Assembly: GCF_011617465.1 (NCBI RefSeq)
Contig: NZ_CP050153.1
Coordinates: 806,001 to 870,000, forward strand
Source of the DNA: Brevibacterium pigmentatum
GTDB taxonomy: Bacteria; Actinomycetota; Actinomycetes; Actinomycetales; Brevibacteriaceae
Length of the DNA: 64,000 nucleotides
Reading direction: 5' to 3'
Shown: positions 32,876 to 41,754 of the stretch, piece after piece
How the letters are laid out: the number at the start of each line of letters is the position of its first letter
Numbering within the stretch: position 1 is the first letter of the stretch
The notes under the pieces: model-generated
Seen by the model: the letters and a program-made list of their open reading frames with translations, nothing else
What the model was told of the DNA's origin: nothing
Databases searched by the model: none
Translations under genes and position numbers: made by a program

Positions 32876-34591
32876 ATGTCGGCACAGAACGGTCCCGGTT
32901 CGCAGAGACCGCAGCCGCCCCAGGTGCAGGGCCCACCGAACCCGAACGTTCCCCCTGCCCACGGCCAAGTGCCGCAGCAGAATCAGCCGCAGCAGAACCA
33001 CGATCGATTCCGGCCTCGGCCGGAGGGATCGCAGCAGCCGAATCCGCAGCAGCCGCCCATGCGCGGACAGAATGGACCCCAGGCGCCTGGCCGGCACATG
33101 CCGCCGCAGGGGCAGCCAGTGCCGCCGCAGGGGCAGCCGCCCATGCAGGGCCAACCGGTAATGCACGGCCAGCCTCAGATGCAGCCTGCTCCCGGCCACC
33201 AGATGCCGCCTCAAGGGCAACCCATGCCCGGCCAGCCGATGACGCAGGGTCAGCCGGTGATGTATGCGCCCCCGCCTGCACAGGCTCGCGTCTATGCTCA
33301 GCCGCGGTTTGCCCCGACGGTGACGCAGGAGATGAGGATCCGCGCAGGAATGCAGGCACCTCAGCAGGTCGTCACCGACACTCCCTGGACCGGCGCCGTG
33401 CGGAAGGCACAACCGGAGGCCGCACCTGATTCGACGGGTAACATCGTTCGCCTGGTCGCCGCGATCCTCGTACTCGTCGGGCTTGTCATCGGACTGGCAC
33501 TACTTGCCCTGCTCGGCGGACTGAGCTTCGGGGTCCGCCTCTTCGGACTCATCGGACTCGCAGCGATCCCTCTTCTCGGCATCATCGCCTATGTGCTCTG
33601 GCTCGATCGCTGGAGGCCCCAGCCGAAGCTGCTTTTGGGCATCTGCTTGCTCTGGGGTGCCGTCGCCTCGGTGATCCTCACCCTCGGCTTCTCACTCGTC
33701 GGCGAGGTCGCGCTCTATATGATCGGCATAAATGGAGTGCCCGACGTCATCGGTGCAGTCATTCAGGCTCCGATCCTCGAGGAATCGACGAAGACCGTTC
33801 TCCTGCTCGTCATCGTCCTCGCCGCCCGGCGCCACTTCGAAGGGCCCCTCGACGGGCTCGTCTACGGTTCACTCATCGGTGCGGGCTTCGCCTTCACAGA
33901 GAACATCCTCTACCTCGGCCAGTCGTGGAACGACGGCGAACTTCCGGGACTGGCAGTGACATTCGCCATGCGCTGCCTCGGATCGCCGCTGCTCCACACG
34001 GCGTTCTCAACCTGCGCCGGTGTATCCATCGGCCTTGCCGCCCGCAAATGGCCGTGGTGGTCACTCATCCTCATGTGGCTGCCCGGTCTCCTCCTCGGCA
34101 TGATCCTGCACGGCTTCTGGAACGCCTCGATGACGCTCCTCGGTGTCCTCGGCCAAGCGACCCGTGATGTGATGGGCGGAATGCTTCCGCAGATCATTGG
34201 CCTCATCGTCCTCAGCGCCATCCTATCCGCGGCCTGGGTCACGCTCGGCCTCATCCTGCGCCGCAGCGAACGCATGCATACGCAGAACATGCTCGGCGAC
34301 TATGCGAATTCCGGTTGGCTCACCCATGCTGAGGTCGACATGCTCGGCACCTGGAAGGGCCGGAAGAATGGTCGCGACTGGGCGAAGTCGTTCCCCGGCG
34401 GCAAGGAGGAGATGAAGACCATGATCCGCACCTCCGGCAAGCTGTCGACGACGCGGATGCGGGTGCTCTCTGGAATCGGCGGTGAACAGGAACGCAAGAT
34501 CGAACGGGCCGAGCTCAAGCAGTTCTCCGACGCCCGCGAACGTCTGCTCGCGGCCTCCAACCAGACCGTCTCCCAACAGCCGATGCGGTAA
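32876..34591 (+). CDS. PrsW-family intramembrane metalloprotease with Pro/Gln-rich N-terminus
   Basis: 571 residues. Residues 1-180 are low complexity, rich in Pro, Gln, Gly and Met, with many PQGQP/MxGQP repeats, and probably face the cytoplasm. Residues 195-465 hold eight or so membrane helices and the PrsW motifs: EESTK, GFAFTENILY, a helix with SPLLHTAFSTCAG, and HGFWNAS; the Glu pair and His residues are the expected metal site. Bacillus PrsW cuts the anti-sigma factor RsiW; the target here is unknown. The cytoplasmic tail (470-571) is charged. Start ATG at 32876 follows GAAGGAC. The MarP-like protease gene begins nine bases after the stop, a likely operon. Confidence 0.85.
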   Translation: MSAQNGPGSQRPQPPQVQGPPNPNVPPAHGQVPQQNQPQQNHDRFRPRPEGSQQPNPQQPPMRGQNGPQAPGRHMPPQGQPVPPQGQPPMQGQPVMHGQPQMQPAPGHQMPPQGQPMPGQPMTQGQPVMYAPPPAQARVYAQPRFAPTVTQEMRIRAGMQAPQQVVTDTPWTGAVRKAQPEAAPDSTGNIVRLVAAILVLVGLVIGLALLALLGGLSFGVRLFGLIGLAAIPLLGIIAYVLWLDRWRPQPKLLLGICLLWGAVASVILTLGFSLVGEVALYMIGINGVPDVIGAVIQAPILEESTKTVLLLVIVLAARRHFEGPLDGLVYGSLIGAGFAFTENILYLGQSWNDGELPGLAVTFAMRCLGSPLLHTAFSTCAGVSIGLAARKWPWWSLILMWLPGLLLGMILHGFWNASMTLLGVLGQATRDVMGGMLPQIIGLIVLSAILSAAWVTLGLILRRSERMHTQNMLGDYANSGWLTHAEVDMLGTWKGRKNGRDWAKSFPGGKEEMKTMIRTSGKLSTTRMRVLSGIGGEQERKIERAELKQFSDARERLLAASNQTVSQQPMR

Positions 34592-34600
34592 GTTCCAGCG

Positions 34601-35791
34601 GTGACGATCTTCGACATTCTCCTCATCGTCCTCGGCGTCGGGGCGCTCTTCGCCGGGTTCCGCCAGGGCATCATCACCGCCCTCGGAACCGCGGCGGGCT
34701 TCATCGTCGGCTGGATCCTCGGGCGCCTGCTCTCCCCGCTCGTCGAATCGCTGAGCGCCGGCACCGACGTCATGGACAACCAAGGCGTGCTCATGCTGCT
34801 GGCCTCGATGCCGTTGGTCCTCAGCGTGCTCTTCGCCTTCGCCGGCAGCGGCATCGGGGCGTGGATCAAGCACAATATGGACTCCGATCTCGGCCAGGGC
34901 ATCGACGCCGTCGGCGGCACCGTCACCGCCGGAATCGTCTATGTCCTCGTCATCTGGCTCGCCGCCGGATTCATCCGCACCACCCCGCTCGTCGAACCCA
35001 ACCGCTGGGTCGCCGACTCCGCCGTCATCGCCGCGATCGACCGCACTATTCCCTACTCCTCCCAGAATGCGCTGGGCGGACTGGCGAAGGGACTGAGCGC
35101 CTCCGGGTTCCCCCAGGTGTTCTCCGGCCAGCCCGAACAGATCCGGGGAGTCGGAGAACCCGACGAAGGTATGGTCGACGTCGGTCGCAGCGTCGAGGAC
35201 TCGGTCGTCAAGATCACGACGACAGCCACCAGCTGCGCCACCGGTTCGGAAGGCTCCGGATTCGTGTACGAAGACGGACTCGTCGCCACCAACGCCCACG
35301 TCGTGGCCGGATCCACCGAACTCGCAGTGCAGGTGGGCGGCAAGGGCCGACCCTACCAGGCCGAGGTCGTCGAATTCGATGCCGAGGCCGACGTGGCCGT
35401 GCTCCGGGTACAGGGACTCGATGCTCTCGCCCTCGACTTCGGCAACGGGCTCGGACCGGGCGACGACTCCGTCGTCGTCGGATTCCCCGCCAACGGTCCC
35501 TATACGATCTCACCGACTCGAGTACGAGAGAAGATCAATGCCCGCGGACTCGACATCTACGATTCGCAGTCGGTCGTCCGCGAGGTCTATGCACTGCGCG
35601 GAATCGTGAGGGAAGGCAATTCGGGCGGCCCGCTCATCGATGCCGACGGAAACGTCGTCGGCATGGTCTTCGCCCGCTCGGCCACCGATGACGAAACCGG
35701 CTACGCCCTCACCCGAGCTGAGATCGCTGACGAACTCGACGCCGGTGCCGCCGAACGTGCACCGCAGCCGACAGGTCAGTGCACGAACTGA
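34601..35791 (+). CDS. MarP-family membrane serine protease (CvpA-like + trypsin domain)
   Basis: 396 residues. Four membrane helices at about residues 3-22, 25-45, 65-86 and 108-128 form a CvpA/colicin V production-like domain, followed by a periplasmic trypsin-like domain (about 200-380) with the catalytic set His in VATNAHVVAG, Asp in EADVAVLRV and Ser in GNSGGPL. Mycobacterium tuberculosis MarP has the same plan and is needed for survival in acid; a comparable envelope-stress role is plausible. Cys209 (TTTATSCATG) and Cys395 could form a disulfide as in MarP, but this is a guess. GTG start, nine bases after prsW. Confidence 0.88.
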   Translation: MTIFDILLIVLGVGALFAGFRQGIITALGTAAGFIVGWILGRLLSPLVESLSAGTDVMDNQGVLMLLASMPLVLSVLFAFAGSGIGAWIKHNMDSDLGQGIDAVGGTVTAGIVYVLVIWLAAGFIRTTPLVEPNRWVADSAVIAAIDRTIPYSSQNALGGLAKGLSASGFPQVFSGQPEQIRGVGEPDEGMVDVGRSVEDSVVKITTTATSCATGSEGSGFVYEDGLVATNAHVVAGSTELAVQVGGKGRPYQAEVVEFDAEADVAVLRVQGLDALALDFGNGLGPGDDSVVVGFPANGPYTISPTRVREKINARGLDIYDSQSVVREVYALRGIVREGNSGGPLIDADGNVVGMVFARSATDDETGYALTRAEIADELDAGAAERAPQPTGQCTN

Positions 35792-35815
35792 AACCAGTGC
35801 ACGAACTGACCTCGG

Positions 35816-36757
35816 CTACTTGAGGTTGAGCCCGGCGAGGACGGCGCGGTGGTCGCTCGATCCGCGTTCGAGCACCTCGTCGGAGGTGGCGTCGAAACCA
35901 CGATAGAGAACATGGTCGAGCCGGGTGACGGGGAACTGGGACGGCCAGGTGAAGCCGAAACCGCCTCGGGCCTCTTCCCGGGTATCCTCCAGCGGCGGCA
36001 CCAAGGTCTCCATATTGTTGTCCGTCGTCGCCGTGTTGAAGTCGCCGGCGATGATCACATGCTCGGCGCCGTCGGTCTCCACGGTCGTGGCCAGTCGGCG
36101 CAGGGCGGCATTGCGCATCGACTCGTGGCCCGGACGTACCGACGGCATATGCACGGCATAGAAGCGGATGTCTCCGTGGTCGGTCGAGATCGTGGTCGCG
36201 AACGCGCGCGGCCACTGCAGGCCGAGGTCGACCTCCTCCGGCTCCGACATCGGCCACTTCGACCACACGCCGATGGTGTCGACGACCTGCGAATGCTCGA
36301 ACGAGGAGTCGAGCTCCTTGTGGATGATCTTGCCGGACAGGGACTCGAGCTCCTGGATCGTGACGATGTCCGGATCACGGTCGACGATGTTCTGCGCGGC
36401 CGCCGTGGGCTGCGGCATCCTCGCACCCACATTGTGGGTGGCCACCGTCAGGTCCGGATCACCGGAATCCTCATTCGGCAGCAGGGCGGGGCCGAACATC
36501 CCCGTCCACACGAGAGCAGGCACGAGGAATCCGATGGCCGAGAGCCACGAGAAGCGGATGAGGAACATGAGCAGCACCAGCGCGAGGAAGATTCCCGTCC
36601 ACGGCAGTGCCGATTCGAGGATGAGCGCGATGCCCATCCGCGTCGGCAGCAGATTGTGGAGAAGCAGGAATGCCGCATAGAGGATCCCGAAGATCAATGC
36701 GGTGATGCCCTTCGCGGGGCTGTGCCTTCTGCGCGGTGTGGAATATGCCTGGTTCAT
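35816..36757 (-). CDS. Membrane-anchored endonuclease/exonuclease/phosphatase family protein
   Basis: 313 residues. Three predicted N-terminal membrane helices (about 17-37, 40-60, 66-88) anchor an EEP-fold domain (about 103-312) outside. Catalytic features: ATHNVGA, IQELESL with the metal-binding Glu, YAVHMPSVRPG with His, AGDFNTA with Asp and Asn, and the terminal GSSDHRAV. Related proteins hydrolyse phosphodiesters of nucleic acids, lipids or inositol phosphates; substrate unknown. It is convergent with the MarP gene and 24 bases from it. Upstream TAAGAT lies nine bases from the ATG. Confidence 0.8.
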   Translation of the reverse strand: MNQAYSTPRRRHSPAKGITALIFGILYAAFLLLHNLLPTRMGIALILESALPWTGIFLALVLLMFLIRFSWLSAIGFLVPALVWTGMFGPALLPNEDSGDPDLTVATHNVGARMPQPTAAAQNIVDRDPDIVTIQELESLSGKIIHKELDSSFEHSQVVDTIGVWSKWPMSEPEEVDLGLQWPRAFATTISTDHGDIRFYAVHMPSVRPGHESMRNAALRRLATTVETDGAEHVIIAGDFNTATTDNNMETLVPPLEDTREEARGGFGFTWPSQFPVTRLDHVLYRGFDATSDEVLERGSSDHRAVLAGLNLK

Positions 36758-36832
36758 CGATCAACGATCTTAACCGGGAAGTCTGGCCCCACGCTGGAAG
36801 CGACTTGCGACGCGGCTCACAGCCGCACGACA

Positions 36833-37651
36833 TCAGCGACGCGCAGTCGCACTCCACACCGTCACATCGGGGTGGGTGTCGTAGCGATATCCCGAACCCC
36901 TCATCGTGCGCACCACGGAAGCGTATTCGCCGAGGCGGCGCCGCAGTCGGCGGATGTGGACGTCCACGGTGCGTTCGTCGGGAACCTCACCGCCGGACCA
37001 CACCGCGGTGATGAGGTCCTCACGGGGCAGGGTCTCATCGGCGTGGGAGACGAGGGTGGCGAGAAGATCGAATTCCTTCGTTGTGACGTCGACGAGGTCA
37101 CCGTCGATGCGGACTTCGCGGCGGGGAATGTCGATGCGCAGGCGTTCGCCGGTCGCCTGGGTGTAGGCGTCGCCGGCACGTCCGCCGAAACCGCGGGGTG
37201 CGGGAGCCGCCGGAGCGGAATCCTCGCGCAGCGCCGGCGGGTGGATGCGGTTGGGAATGCGCGAACGCACGGGACCGTGAGTCGCAGCCGGTGCACCGGT
37301 CGCGGCAGGGGAGCCGTTGGCCACGGCGCGCACAGCGTCGATATCGCTGCCGCGGCCCTCCGGCGCCAATGCGATGACGGCCTGGGTCTCGGCCTGGCTG
37401 GCCAGTTCCTTGGCGTAGGCCTGCAGCTCGGCTGCGATCGCCGACAGGTTCGTGCCGTCGGCTGCGGCCTTGGTCTCATCGAGTCCGACGTAGACGATGA
37501 TTCCGCGAGCGGCCTTCGGTGAGGGCACCACACCGGCGGGCCCGTAGGTATGCGGTGGGTTCTGAGGGTCGACTGCGCTCAACCTGGCTCCTGCACGTCG
37601 AGTGGCCACTGCGCTGCGTGGGTGGACGTAGGCGGGTTCTGGATTCGGCAT
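36833..37651 (-). CDS. Orphan winged-helix (OmpR-type) transcriptional regulator
   Basis: 272 residues. The C-terminal 100 residues are an OmpR/PhoB-type effector domain: RIDIPRREVRIDGDLVDVTTKEFDLLATLV, then VPDERTVDVHIRRLRRRLGEY and TMRGSGYRYD. The N-terminal part is not a normal receiver: residues 48-100 (GIIVYVGLDETKAAADGTNLSAIAAELQAYAKEL) lack the acidic pocket and the phosphorylated Asp, and 110-165 is Ala/Pro-rich. No sensor kinase is adjacent. It may therefore act without phosphorylation. A 16-base palindrome and further repeats lie in the 288-base upstream gap. ATG at 37651 follows AAAGGACA. Confidence 0.78.
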   Translation of the reverse strand: MPNPEPAYVHPRSAVATRRAGARLSAVDPQNPPHTYGPAGVVPSPKAARGIIVYVGLDETKAAADGTNLSAIAAELQAYAKELASQAETQAVIALAPEGRGSDIDAVRAVANGSPAATGAPAATHGPVRSRIPNRIHPPALREDSAPAAPAPRGFGGRAGDAYTQATGERLRIDIPRREVRIDGDLVDVTTKEFDLLATLVSHADETLPREDLITAVWSGGEVPDERTVDVHIRRLRRRLGEYASVVRTMRGSGYRYDTHPDVTVWSATARR

Positions 37652-37763
37652 AGCTGTCCTTTGCTTTCGACCATGAGGTCGATATGACTGGAAGAGTCCG
37701 CTGCTTGAGTGAACTCGTTCGAGGCCGGACAGCGGGAGTACGATCACCGACCACGAACGCAGG

Positions 37764-37779
37764 GCATACACATGTATGC
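37764..37779. promoter_or_regulatory. Palindrome GCATACA-CA-TGTATGC
   Basis: Seven-base arms with a two-base centre, about 113 bases upstream of the orphan regulator start and 160 bases from upp. The same gap also has TTTGTCAC (37826) and its near inverted copy GTGACGAAA (37877). Likely regulator sites; unassigned. Confidence 0.45.
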
Positions 37780-37939
37780 GCCCGGCATTCGCATCTGATG
37801 GATCGTCGAAGTCATGGCTTCATTATTTGTCACAAAACTTCGACCGCGCAAAGAGAAGTCCGAAAATGAGACGACTGTGACGAAATATGACGTCGCAGTC
37901 GCCGAGGCGGACGACCGACATCGTCATCCGCGCGTGCGC

Positions 37940-38578
37940 TCAGTCGACGATTCCGTACATCCGGTCCCCGGCATCGCCGAGCCCGGGCACGATGTAGCCC
38001 TTCTCATTGAGCTTCTCGTCGAGCGCCGCCGTGTACACCTTCACCTCGGCGGAATCGCTGTAGTCGCGTTCGATGCGCTGGACGCCCTCGGGTGCGGAGA
38101 CGAGGCACACTGCGGTGACGTCGCGAGCCCCGCGCGCGAGCAGGAAGTCGATGGCCATGGCCAGGGTGCCGCCGGTGGCGAGCATCGGATCGACGACGAA
38201 GATCTGCCGTCCGGTGAGGTCATCGGGCAGACGGTCGGCATAGGCGCTGGGCTCGAAGGTCGTCTCGTCACGGACCATTCCGAGGAAGCCCACCTCGGCG
38301 GTGGGGAGGATGCGCAGCATTCCGTCGAGCATGCCGAGGCCGGCGCGCAGGATCGGGACCACGACGGGGCGGGGTTCGGCGATGCGGGTGCCGGTGGTCG
38401 TCGTCACCGGGGTCGAGATCTCCTTGTCCTCGACCGACACCGATCGGGTCGCCTCGTAGGCCAGCAGCATGACGAGCTCTTCGGTGAGCTGCCGGAAGCG
38501 AGCGGAATCCGTGTTCACATCGCGCAGAGCGGTGAGTTTGTGGGCGATGAGCGGGTGATCGGCTACGTGAAGATGCAT
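37940..38578 (-). CDS. upp: Uracil phosphoribosyltransferase
   Basis: 212 residues, type I phosphoribosyltransferase making UMP from uracil and PRPP. Motifs: [16 protein letters not shown] at the start, [16 protein letters not shown] [15 protein letters not shown], the PRPP loop [15 protein letters not shown] and the C-terminal [12 protein letters not shown] that binds uracil. It complements udk at 15.8 kb in pyrimidine salvage and lies divergent from the tadA operon. The ATG at 38578 is seven bases downstream of TACCAT, so a leaderless transcript is possible, though GAGG in the gap might act as a ribosome site. Confidence 0.95.
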   Translation of the reverse strand: MHLHVADHPLIAHKLTALRDVNTDSARFRQLTEELVMLLAYEATRSVSVEDKEISTPVTTTTGTRIAEPRPVVVPILRAGLGMLDGMLRILPTAEVGFLGMVRDETTFEPSAYADRLPDDLTGRQIFVVDPMLATGGTLAMAIDFLLARGARDVTAVCLVSAPEGVQRIERDYSDSAEVKVYTAALDEKLNEKGYIVPGLGDAGDRMYGIVD

Positions 38579-38585
38579 ACCTCAA

Positions 38586-38591
38586 ATGGTA
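38586..38591 (-). promoter_or_regulatory. -10 box of upp
   Basis: TACCAT on the minus strand, seven bases before the upp start codon. Confidence 0.35.
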
Positions 38592-38651
38592 CGGGAGAAC
38601 TTCGCCTCTCCGGCAGTGGTCAACGCGGGGCGAAGCGTCCACAATGGAGGC

Positions 38652-39206
38652 ATGTCGTACTTCACTGAGATCCTGGCCGATTCCGGCGATGGCTTCCGCG
38701 CCCTCGATGTCGACGTCCGTGACGCGAACGACCTCGACGACCTCGTCGATATGATGCGTTCGGCCGCCGGCGACGACGGCGAGGCTGTGGCCGTCATCGA
38801 ACACGAAGACGAATGGTTCGGGCTCGTGCGCCTGTGCCGGAACAACGAGGTCAAGATCTTCCTCTCCGATCTCGCCGCGGTCGAGGCGAGCCCGTTCGCG
38901 GAGATCTTCGCCGACTTCCTCGATTCCCGTCCCGATGCCTACGACGCCGAACCCGAAGAGGACTTCGGCGCCGAGGAGGATGAAGGCACGGTCGACGAGG
39001 ACGATGACGATGATGACGAGGTCGAGATGCTCGAGTTCGACGCCGACGCCGAATGGGGCGGAGACGCCGATATCTACTCCGACCGCGGAGTCTCTGCCGC
39101 CACGCTCATCGACCAGGTCGAAAGCTATCGGTCCGACCCGGCCCGCGTTGTCGCCCATGTCGGTGAGACCGTCGGCTTCGCCGATCAGCTCGAGGCCGCA
39201 CGCTGA
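38652..39206 (+). CDS. tRNA adenosine deaminase-associated protein
   Basis: 184 residues of an actinobacterial family almost always encoded directly before tadA. Residues 1-100 form a compact alpha/beta region (YFTEILADSGDGFRALDVDV, EDEWFGLVRLCRNNEVKIFLSD). Residues 105-140 are extremely acidic (a run of six Asp within EDEGTVDEDDDDDDEVE), and the C-terminal 40 residues return to an ordered helix. Function is not established; a regulatory or chaperone role for TadA is inferred from the conserved pairing. A good ribosome site (GGAGG) precedes the ATG and tadA starts 11 bases after the stop. Confidence 0.82.
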   Translation: MSYFTEILADSGDGFRALDVDVRDANDLDDLVDMMRSAAGDDGEAVAVIEHEDEWFGLVRLCRNNEVKIFLSDLAAVEASPFAEIFADFLDSRPDAYDAEPEEDFGAEEDEGTVDEDDDDDDEVEMLEFDADAEWGGDADIYSDRGVSAATLIDQVESYRSDPARVVAHVGETVGFADQLEAAR

Positions 39207-39217
39207 CCGCTGCGTCC

Positions 39218-39670
39218 GTGACCCGGTTCGATGAATGGATGGGGCATGCCCTCGCCGAGGCGGCCCTCGCGCCCGCCCATGACGACGTTCCCGTCGGGGC
39301 CGTCGTCATCGACGCCGGCGGTGAGATCATCGGGCGCGGTCACAATCGGCGCGAGGTTGATGCCGACCCGCTCGGCCACGCCGAGCTCATGGCGATCTCA
39401 GCCGCCGCCTCGGTGCGGGGCGAGTGGCGGTTGGACGGCTGCACCCTCGTCGTCACGCTGGAACCGTGCGTGATGTGCGCCGGCGCCCTCGTCGGTTCCC
39501 GCATCGACCGAGTCGTATTCGGTGCCTATGACGACAAGGCCGGGGCGGTCGGATCGGTCTGGGACCTGCTTCGCGACCGCGCTGCACTCCACCATCCGGA
39601 GGTCACCTCGTGCGTCCGAGCGGAGGAGAGCCGGGCCCTGCTGAGGGAGTTCTTCGCGGCCCGACGCTGA
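39218..39670 (+). CDS. tadA: tRNA-specific adenosine deaminase
   Basis: 150-residue zinc cytidine-deaminase-fold enzyme that converts A34 to inosine in tRNA-Arg(ACG). Zinc ligands and catalytic Glu are in HAELMA (His-Ala-Glu) and EPCVMCAGA (Cys-x-x-Cys). VPVGAVVID and RIDRVVFGAYDDKAGAVGS match the TadA substrate pocket rather than guanine or cytosine deaminase. GTG start at 39218, 11 bases after the partner gene. A tRNA-Ser gene follows 63 bases later with its own promoter. Confidence 0.93.
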   Translation: MTRFDEWMGHALAEAALAPAHDDVPVGAVVIDAGGEIIGRGHNRREVDADPLGHAELMAISAAASVRGEWRLDGCTLVVTLEPCVMCAGALVGSRIDRVVFGAYDDKAGAVGSVWDLLRDRAALHHPEVTSCVRAEESRALLREFFAARR

Positions 39671-39696
39671 CGTGTCCCAGCTCACGGCGAACCGAT

Positions 39697-39726
39697 TTGG
39701 ACGCAGAAAGTCCACCGCTGTACAGT
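39697..39726 (+). promoter_or_regulatory. Promoter of tRNA-Ser
   Basis: TTGGAC (39697-39702), 18-base spacer, TACAGT (39721-39726). The predicted start lies at about 39733, right at the mature 5' end of the tRNA. Confidence 0.65.
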
Positions 39727-39733
39727 TGTCGGC

Positions 39734-39824
39734 GGTGGCGTGTCCGAGCGGCCGAAGGTGCAACACTCGAAATGTTGTGTAGGGCAACCCCCTACCGTGG
39801 GTTCAAATCCCACCGCCACCGCCA
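39734..39824 (+). tRNA. tRNA-Ser (anticodon CGA)
   Basis: 91 bases including an encoded CCA. Acceptor stem GGTGGCG / CGCCACC with discriminator G, anticodon stem CAACA / TGTTG around loop CTCGAAA (anticodon CGA, codon UCG), a long variable arm typical of class II tRNA, and T arm GTGGG-TTCAAAT-CCCAC. Confidence 0.96.
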
Positions 39825-39828
39825 AGGG

Positions 39829-39862
39829 AAACCCCTGATCAGACGCAACTGATCAGGGGTTT
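39829..39862 (+). terminator. Rho-independent terminator after tRNA-Ser
   Basis: Fourteen-base-pair stem AAACCCCTGATCAG / CTGATCAGGGGTTT with a six-base loop, followed by a T-rich stretch (TCGTCTGTTTCG). Starts five bases after the tRNA CCA end. Confidence 0.85.
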
Positions 39863-40092
39863 CGTCTGTTTCGTCGAAGGATGGCATCGGCGCGGGCAGA
39901 GGTGTGATGATTGACACACCGGGGTCGAGCGGCGAGACTTGCTCGGTGAAACAGAAAGAGTTTTCCGGGATATGGAATTACTTTTCGGTATCCGGGGCTG
40001 AAGACTCGACTGTTTCATTGCGCATGTTCAAGGCGCAGGGCCGACGACGATGATGTCGCCGGCTGACCAAATCGAACAACCTGAGGTGGTCC

Positions 40093-41559
40093 ATGAAAAT
40101 GGCTGACAACGACCAAGCGGTGCAGACCGCATCTTCGAGACCGGGGCTTCTCGACAAATTCTTCGAAATCACCCATCGAGGCTCGACGATCAAGCAGGAG
40201 ATCCGCGGAGGCATCGTCGCCTTCGTCGCGATGGCCTATATCGTCGTCCTCAATCCGCTCATCCTCGGCGGTTCCCAGGACATCGCCGGTGACAGCCTCG
40301 ACTTCGCCCAGCTGACCGCGGTCACCGGGCTCGTCGCCGGCGTCATCACGATCCTCTTCGGCGTCGTCGCCCGACTGCCCTTCGGCCTGGCCGCAGGCCT
40401 GGGCATGAACAGCTTCCTCGCTGTGTCCGTCGTTCAGGAGGTCACCTGGGCCGACGCGATGGGACTGGTGGTCATCAACGGCGTCATCATCGTCGTCCTC
40501 GGTGCCACGGGCATCCGCACCGCGATCTTCAACGCCGTCCCACACGCGCTGAAGATCGCCATCACGGTGGGCATCGGACTCTTCATCGCCTTCATCGGTT
40601 TCGTCAACGCGGGGTTCGTCACGCGCACCCCCGCGGGCCCACCCGTCCAGCTGGGCCAGGACGGATCGATCGGCTCCCTGCCGACGCTGGTCTTCGTCTT
40701 CGCGCTCGTCCTCATCGGCATCCTCGTGGCGCGGAGGATTCCCGGCGGCATCCTCATCGGCATCATCGTGGCCACGATCGCCGCGATCATCATCCAGGCG
40801 TTTGCGAAGCTCGGCACCGTCGGCGACCCGGTCAATCCGGACCCGCTGGGCTGGAACCTCTCCGCGCCGGAATTCCCGAAACAGGTCATCGCCCTTCCCG
40901 ACTTCGGTCTCATCGGCGCCTTCGACCTCGTCGGCGGCTTCCAGCACATCGGAGTCCTCGCAGCCACGATGCTCGTGTTCACCCTCGTGTTCACGAACTT
41001 CTTCGACGCCATGGGCTCGATGACCGGTCTGGCCCGCAGCGCCGGACTGCAGACAGAGGACGGAATGTTCCCGCGCATCCGCGGAGCCTTCATCGTCGAG
41101 GGTCTCGGCGCGGTCTTCGGCGGCGGTGCCTCCGCATCGTCGAACACGGTCTTCGTCGACTCCGCAGCCGGAATCGCCGAAGGCGCACGCACGGGTCTGG
41201 CCGCCTGCATCACCGGTGTGCTGTTCCTGCTGTCGATGTTCTTCTCACCGCTCATCGCCGTCATCCCGATGGAAGCCGGAGCCGCGGCGCTCGTCGTCGT
41301 CGGCGCCATGATGGTCACGCAGATCCGTGAGATCGACATGACCGACTTCCGCACCTCGCTGCCGGTCTTCCTCACCATGGTGACGATGCCGCTGACATAT
41401 TCGATCGCCAACGGAATCGGCGTCGGATTCATCTCCTGGGCGCTCATCCACGCCATGAGCAACCGTGCCCGCCAGGTCCACTGGCTGCTGTGGGTCGTCT
41501 CGGCCGGATTCGTCCTGTACTTCGTTCGCGGCCCGATTTCGGCTATCTTGGGGGCATGA
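40093..41559 (+). CDS. NCS2/AzgA-family purine permease
   Basis: 488 residues with about 13 membrane segments. The AzgA-type subgroup of NCS2 (hypoxanthine, guanine, adenine importers) is recognised from GLGMNSFLA, the helix NPLILGG, FTNFFDAMGSMTGLARSAGL with substrate-binding acidic residues, and the strongly conserved GGGASASSNTVFVDSAAGIAEGARTGLAA. It lies upstream of xanthine dehydrogenase and guanine deaminase genes, so it probably brings in guanine or hypoxanthine for breakdown. No purine riboswitch fold was seen in the 230 bases upstream. TTGACA at 39911 is a possible -35 box without a clear -10. Confidence 0.87.
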   Translation: MKMADNDQAVQTASSRPGLLDKFFEITHRGSTIKQEIRGGIVAFVAMAYIVVLNPLILGGSQDIAGDSLDFAQLTAVTGLVAGVITILFGVVARLPFGLAAGLGMNSFLAVSVVQEVTWADAMGLVVINGVIIVVLGATGIRTAIFNAVPHALKIAITVGIGLFIAFIGFVNAGFVTRTPAGPPVQLGQDGSIGSLPTLVFVFALVLIGILVARRIPGGILIGIIVATIAAIIIQAFAKLGTVGDPVNPDPLGWNLSAPEFPKQVIALPDFGLIGAFDLVGGFQHIGVLAATMLVFTLVFTNFFDAMGSMTGLARSAGLQTEDGMFPRIRGAFIVEGLGAVFGGGASASSNTVFVDSAAGIAEGARTGLAACITGVLFLLSMFFSPLIAVIPMEAGAAALVVVGAMMVTQIREIDMTDFRTSLPVFLTMVTMPLTYSIANGIGVGFISWALIHAMSNRARQVHWLLWVVSAGFVLYFVRGPISAILGA

Positions 41560-41621
41560 GAACAACGGTTGGACACTCAGCTTGGGGAAAGGGTCAGATC
41601 GCCCACGGGGCTTGACCTGCG

Positions 41622-41638
41622 GGGACGCCCAGTCCCCT
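41622..41638 (+). terminator. Short hairpin after the purine permease
   Basis: GGGGAC-N5-GTCCCC about 65 bases after the permease stop. Weak, six-pair stem without T tract; may be a terminator or leader element of xdhA. Confidence 0.35.
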
Positions 41639-41754
41639 CATCCGCGTTCTTCTGCGCTGTTCGCATGGATAACCAGAGGCTCGAAGAACGAAGCAAATTG
41701 TTCCAACCATGCACTGTGCGCCTCAGTGGAGAGGCGCGGGAGGTGTGAAGTGCG

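Noticed and set aside
35494..35506. TATACGATCT inside the MarP-like gene, similar to the HPA operator
   Set aside because: It lacks the left half of the palindrome and lies in the middle of a coding region; probably chance.
39860..40092. Possible purine riboswitch upstream of the AzgA-type permease
   Set aside because: I found no three-way junction with the conserved purine-aptamer loops; only a weak GGATA / TATCC pairing is present.
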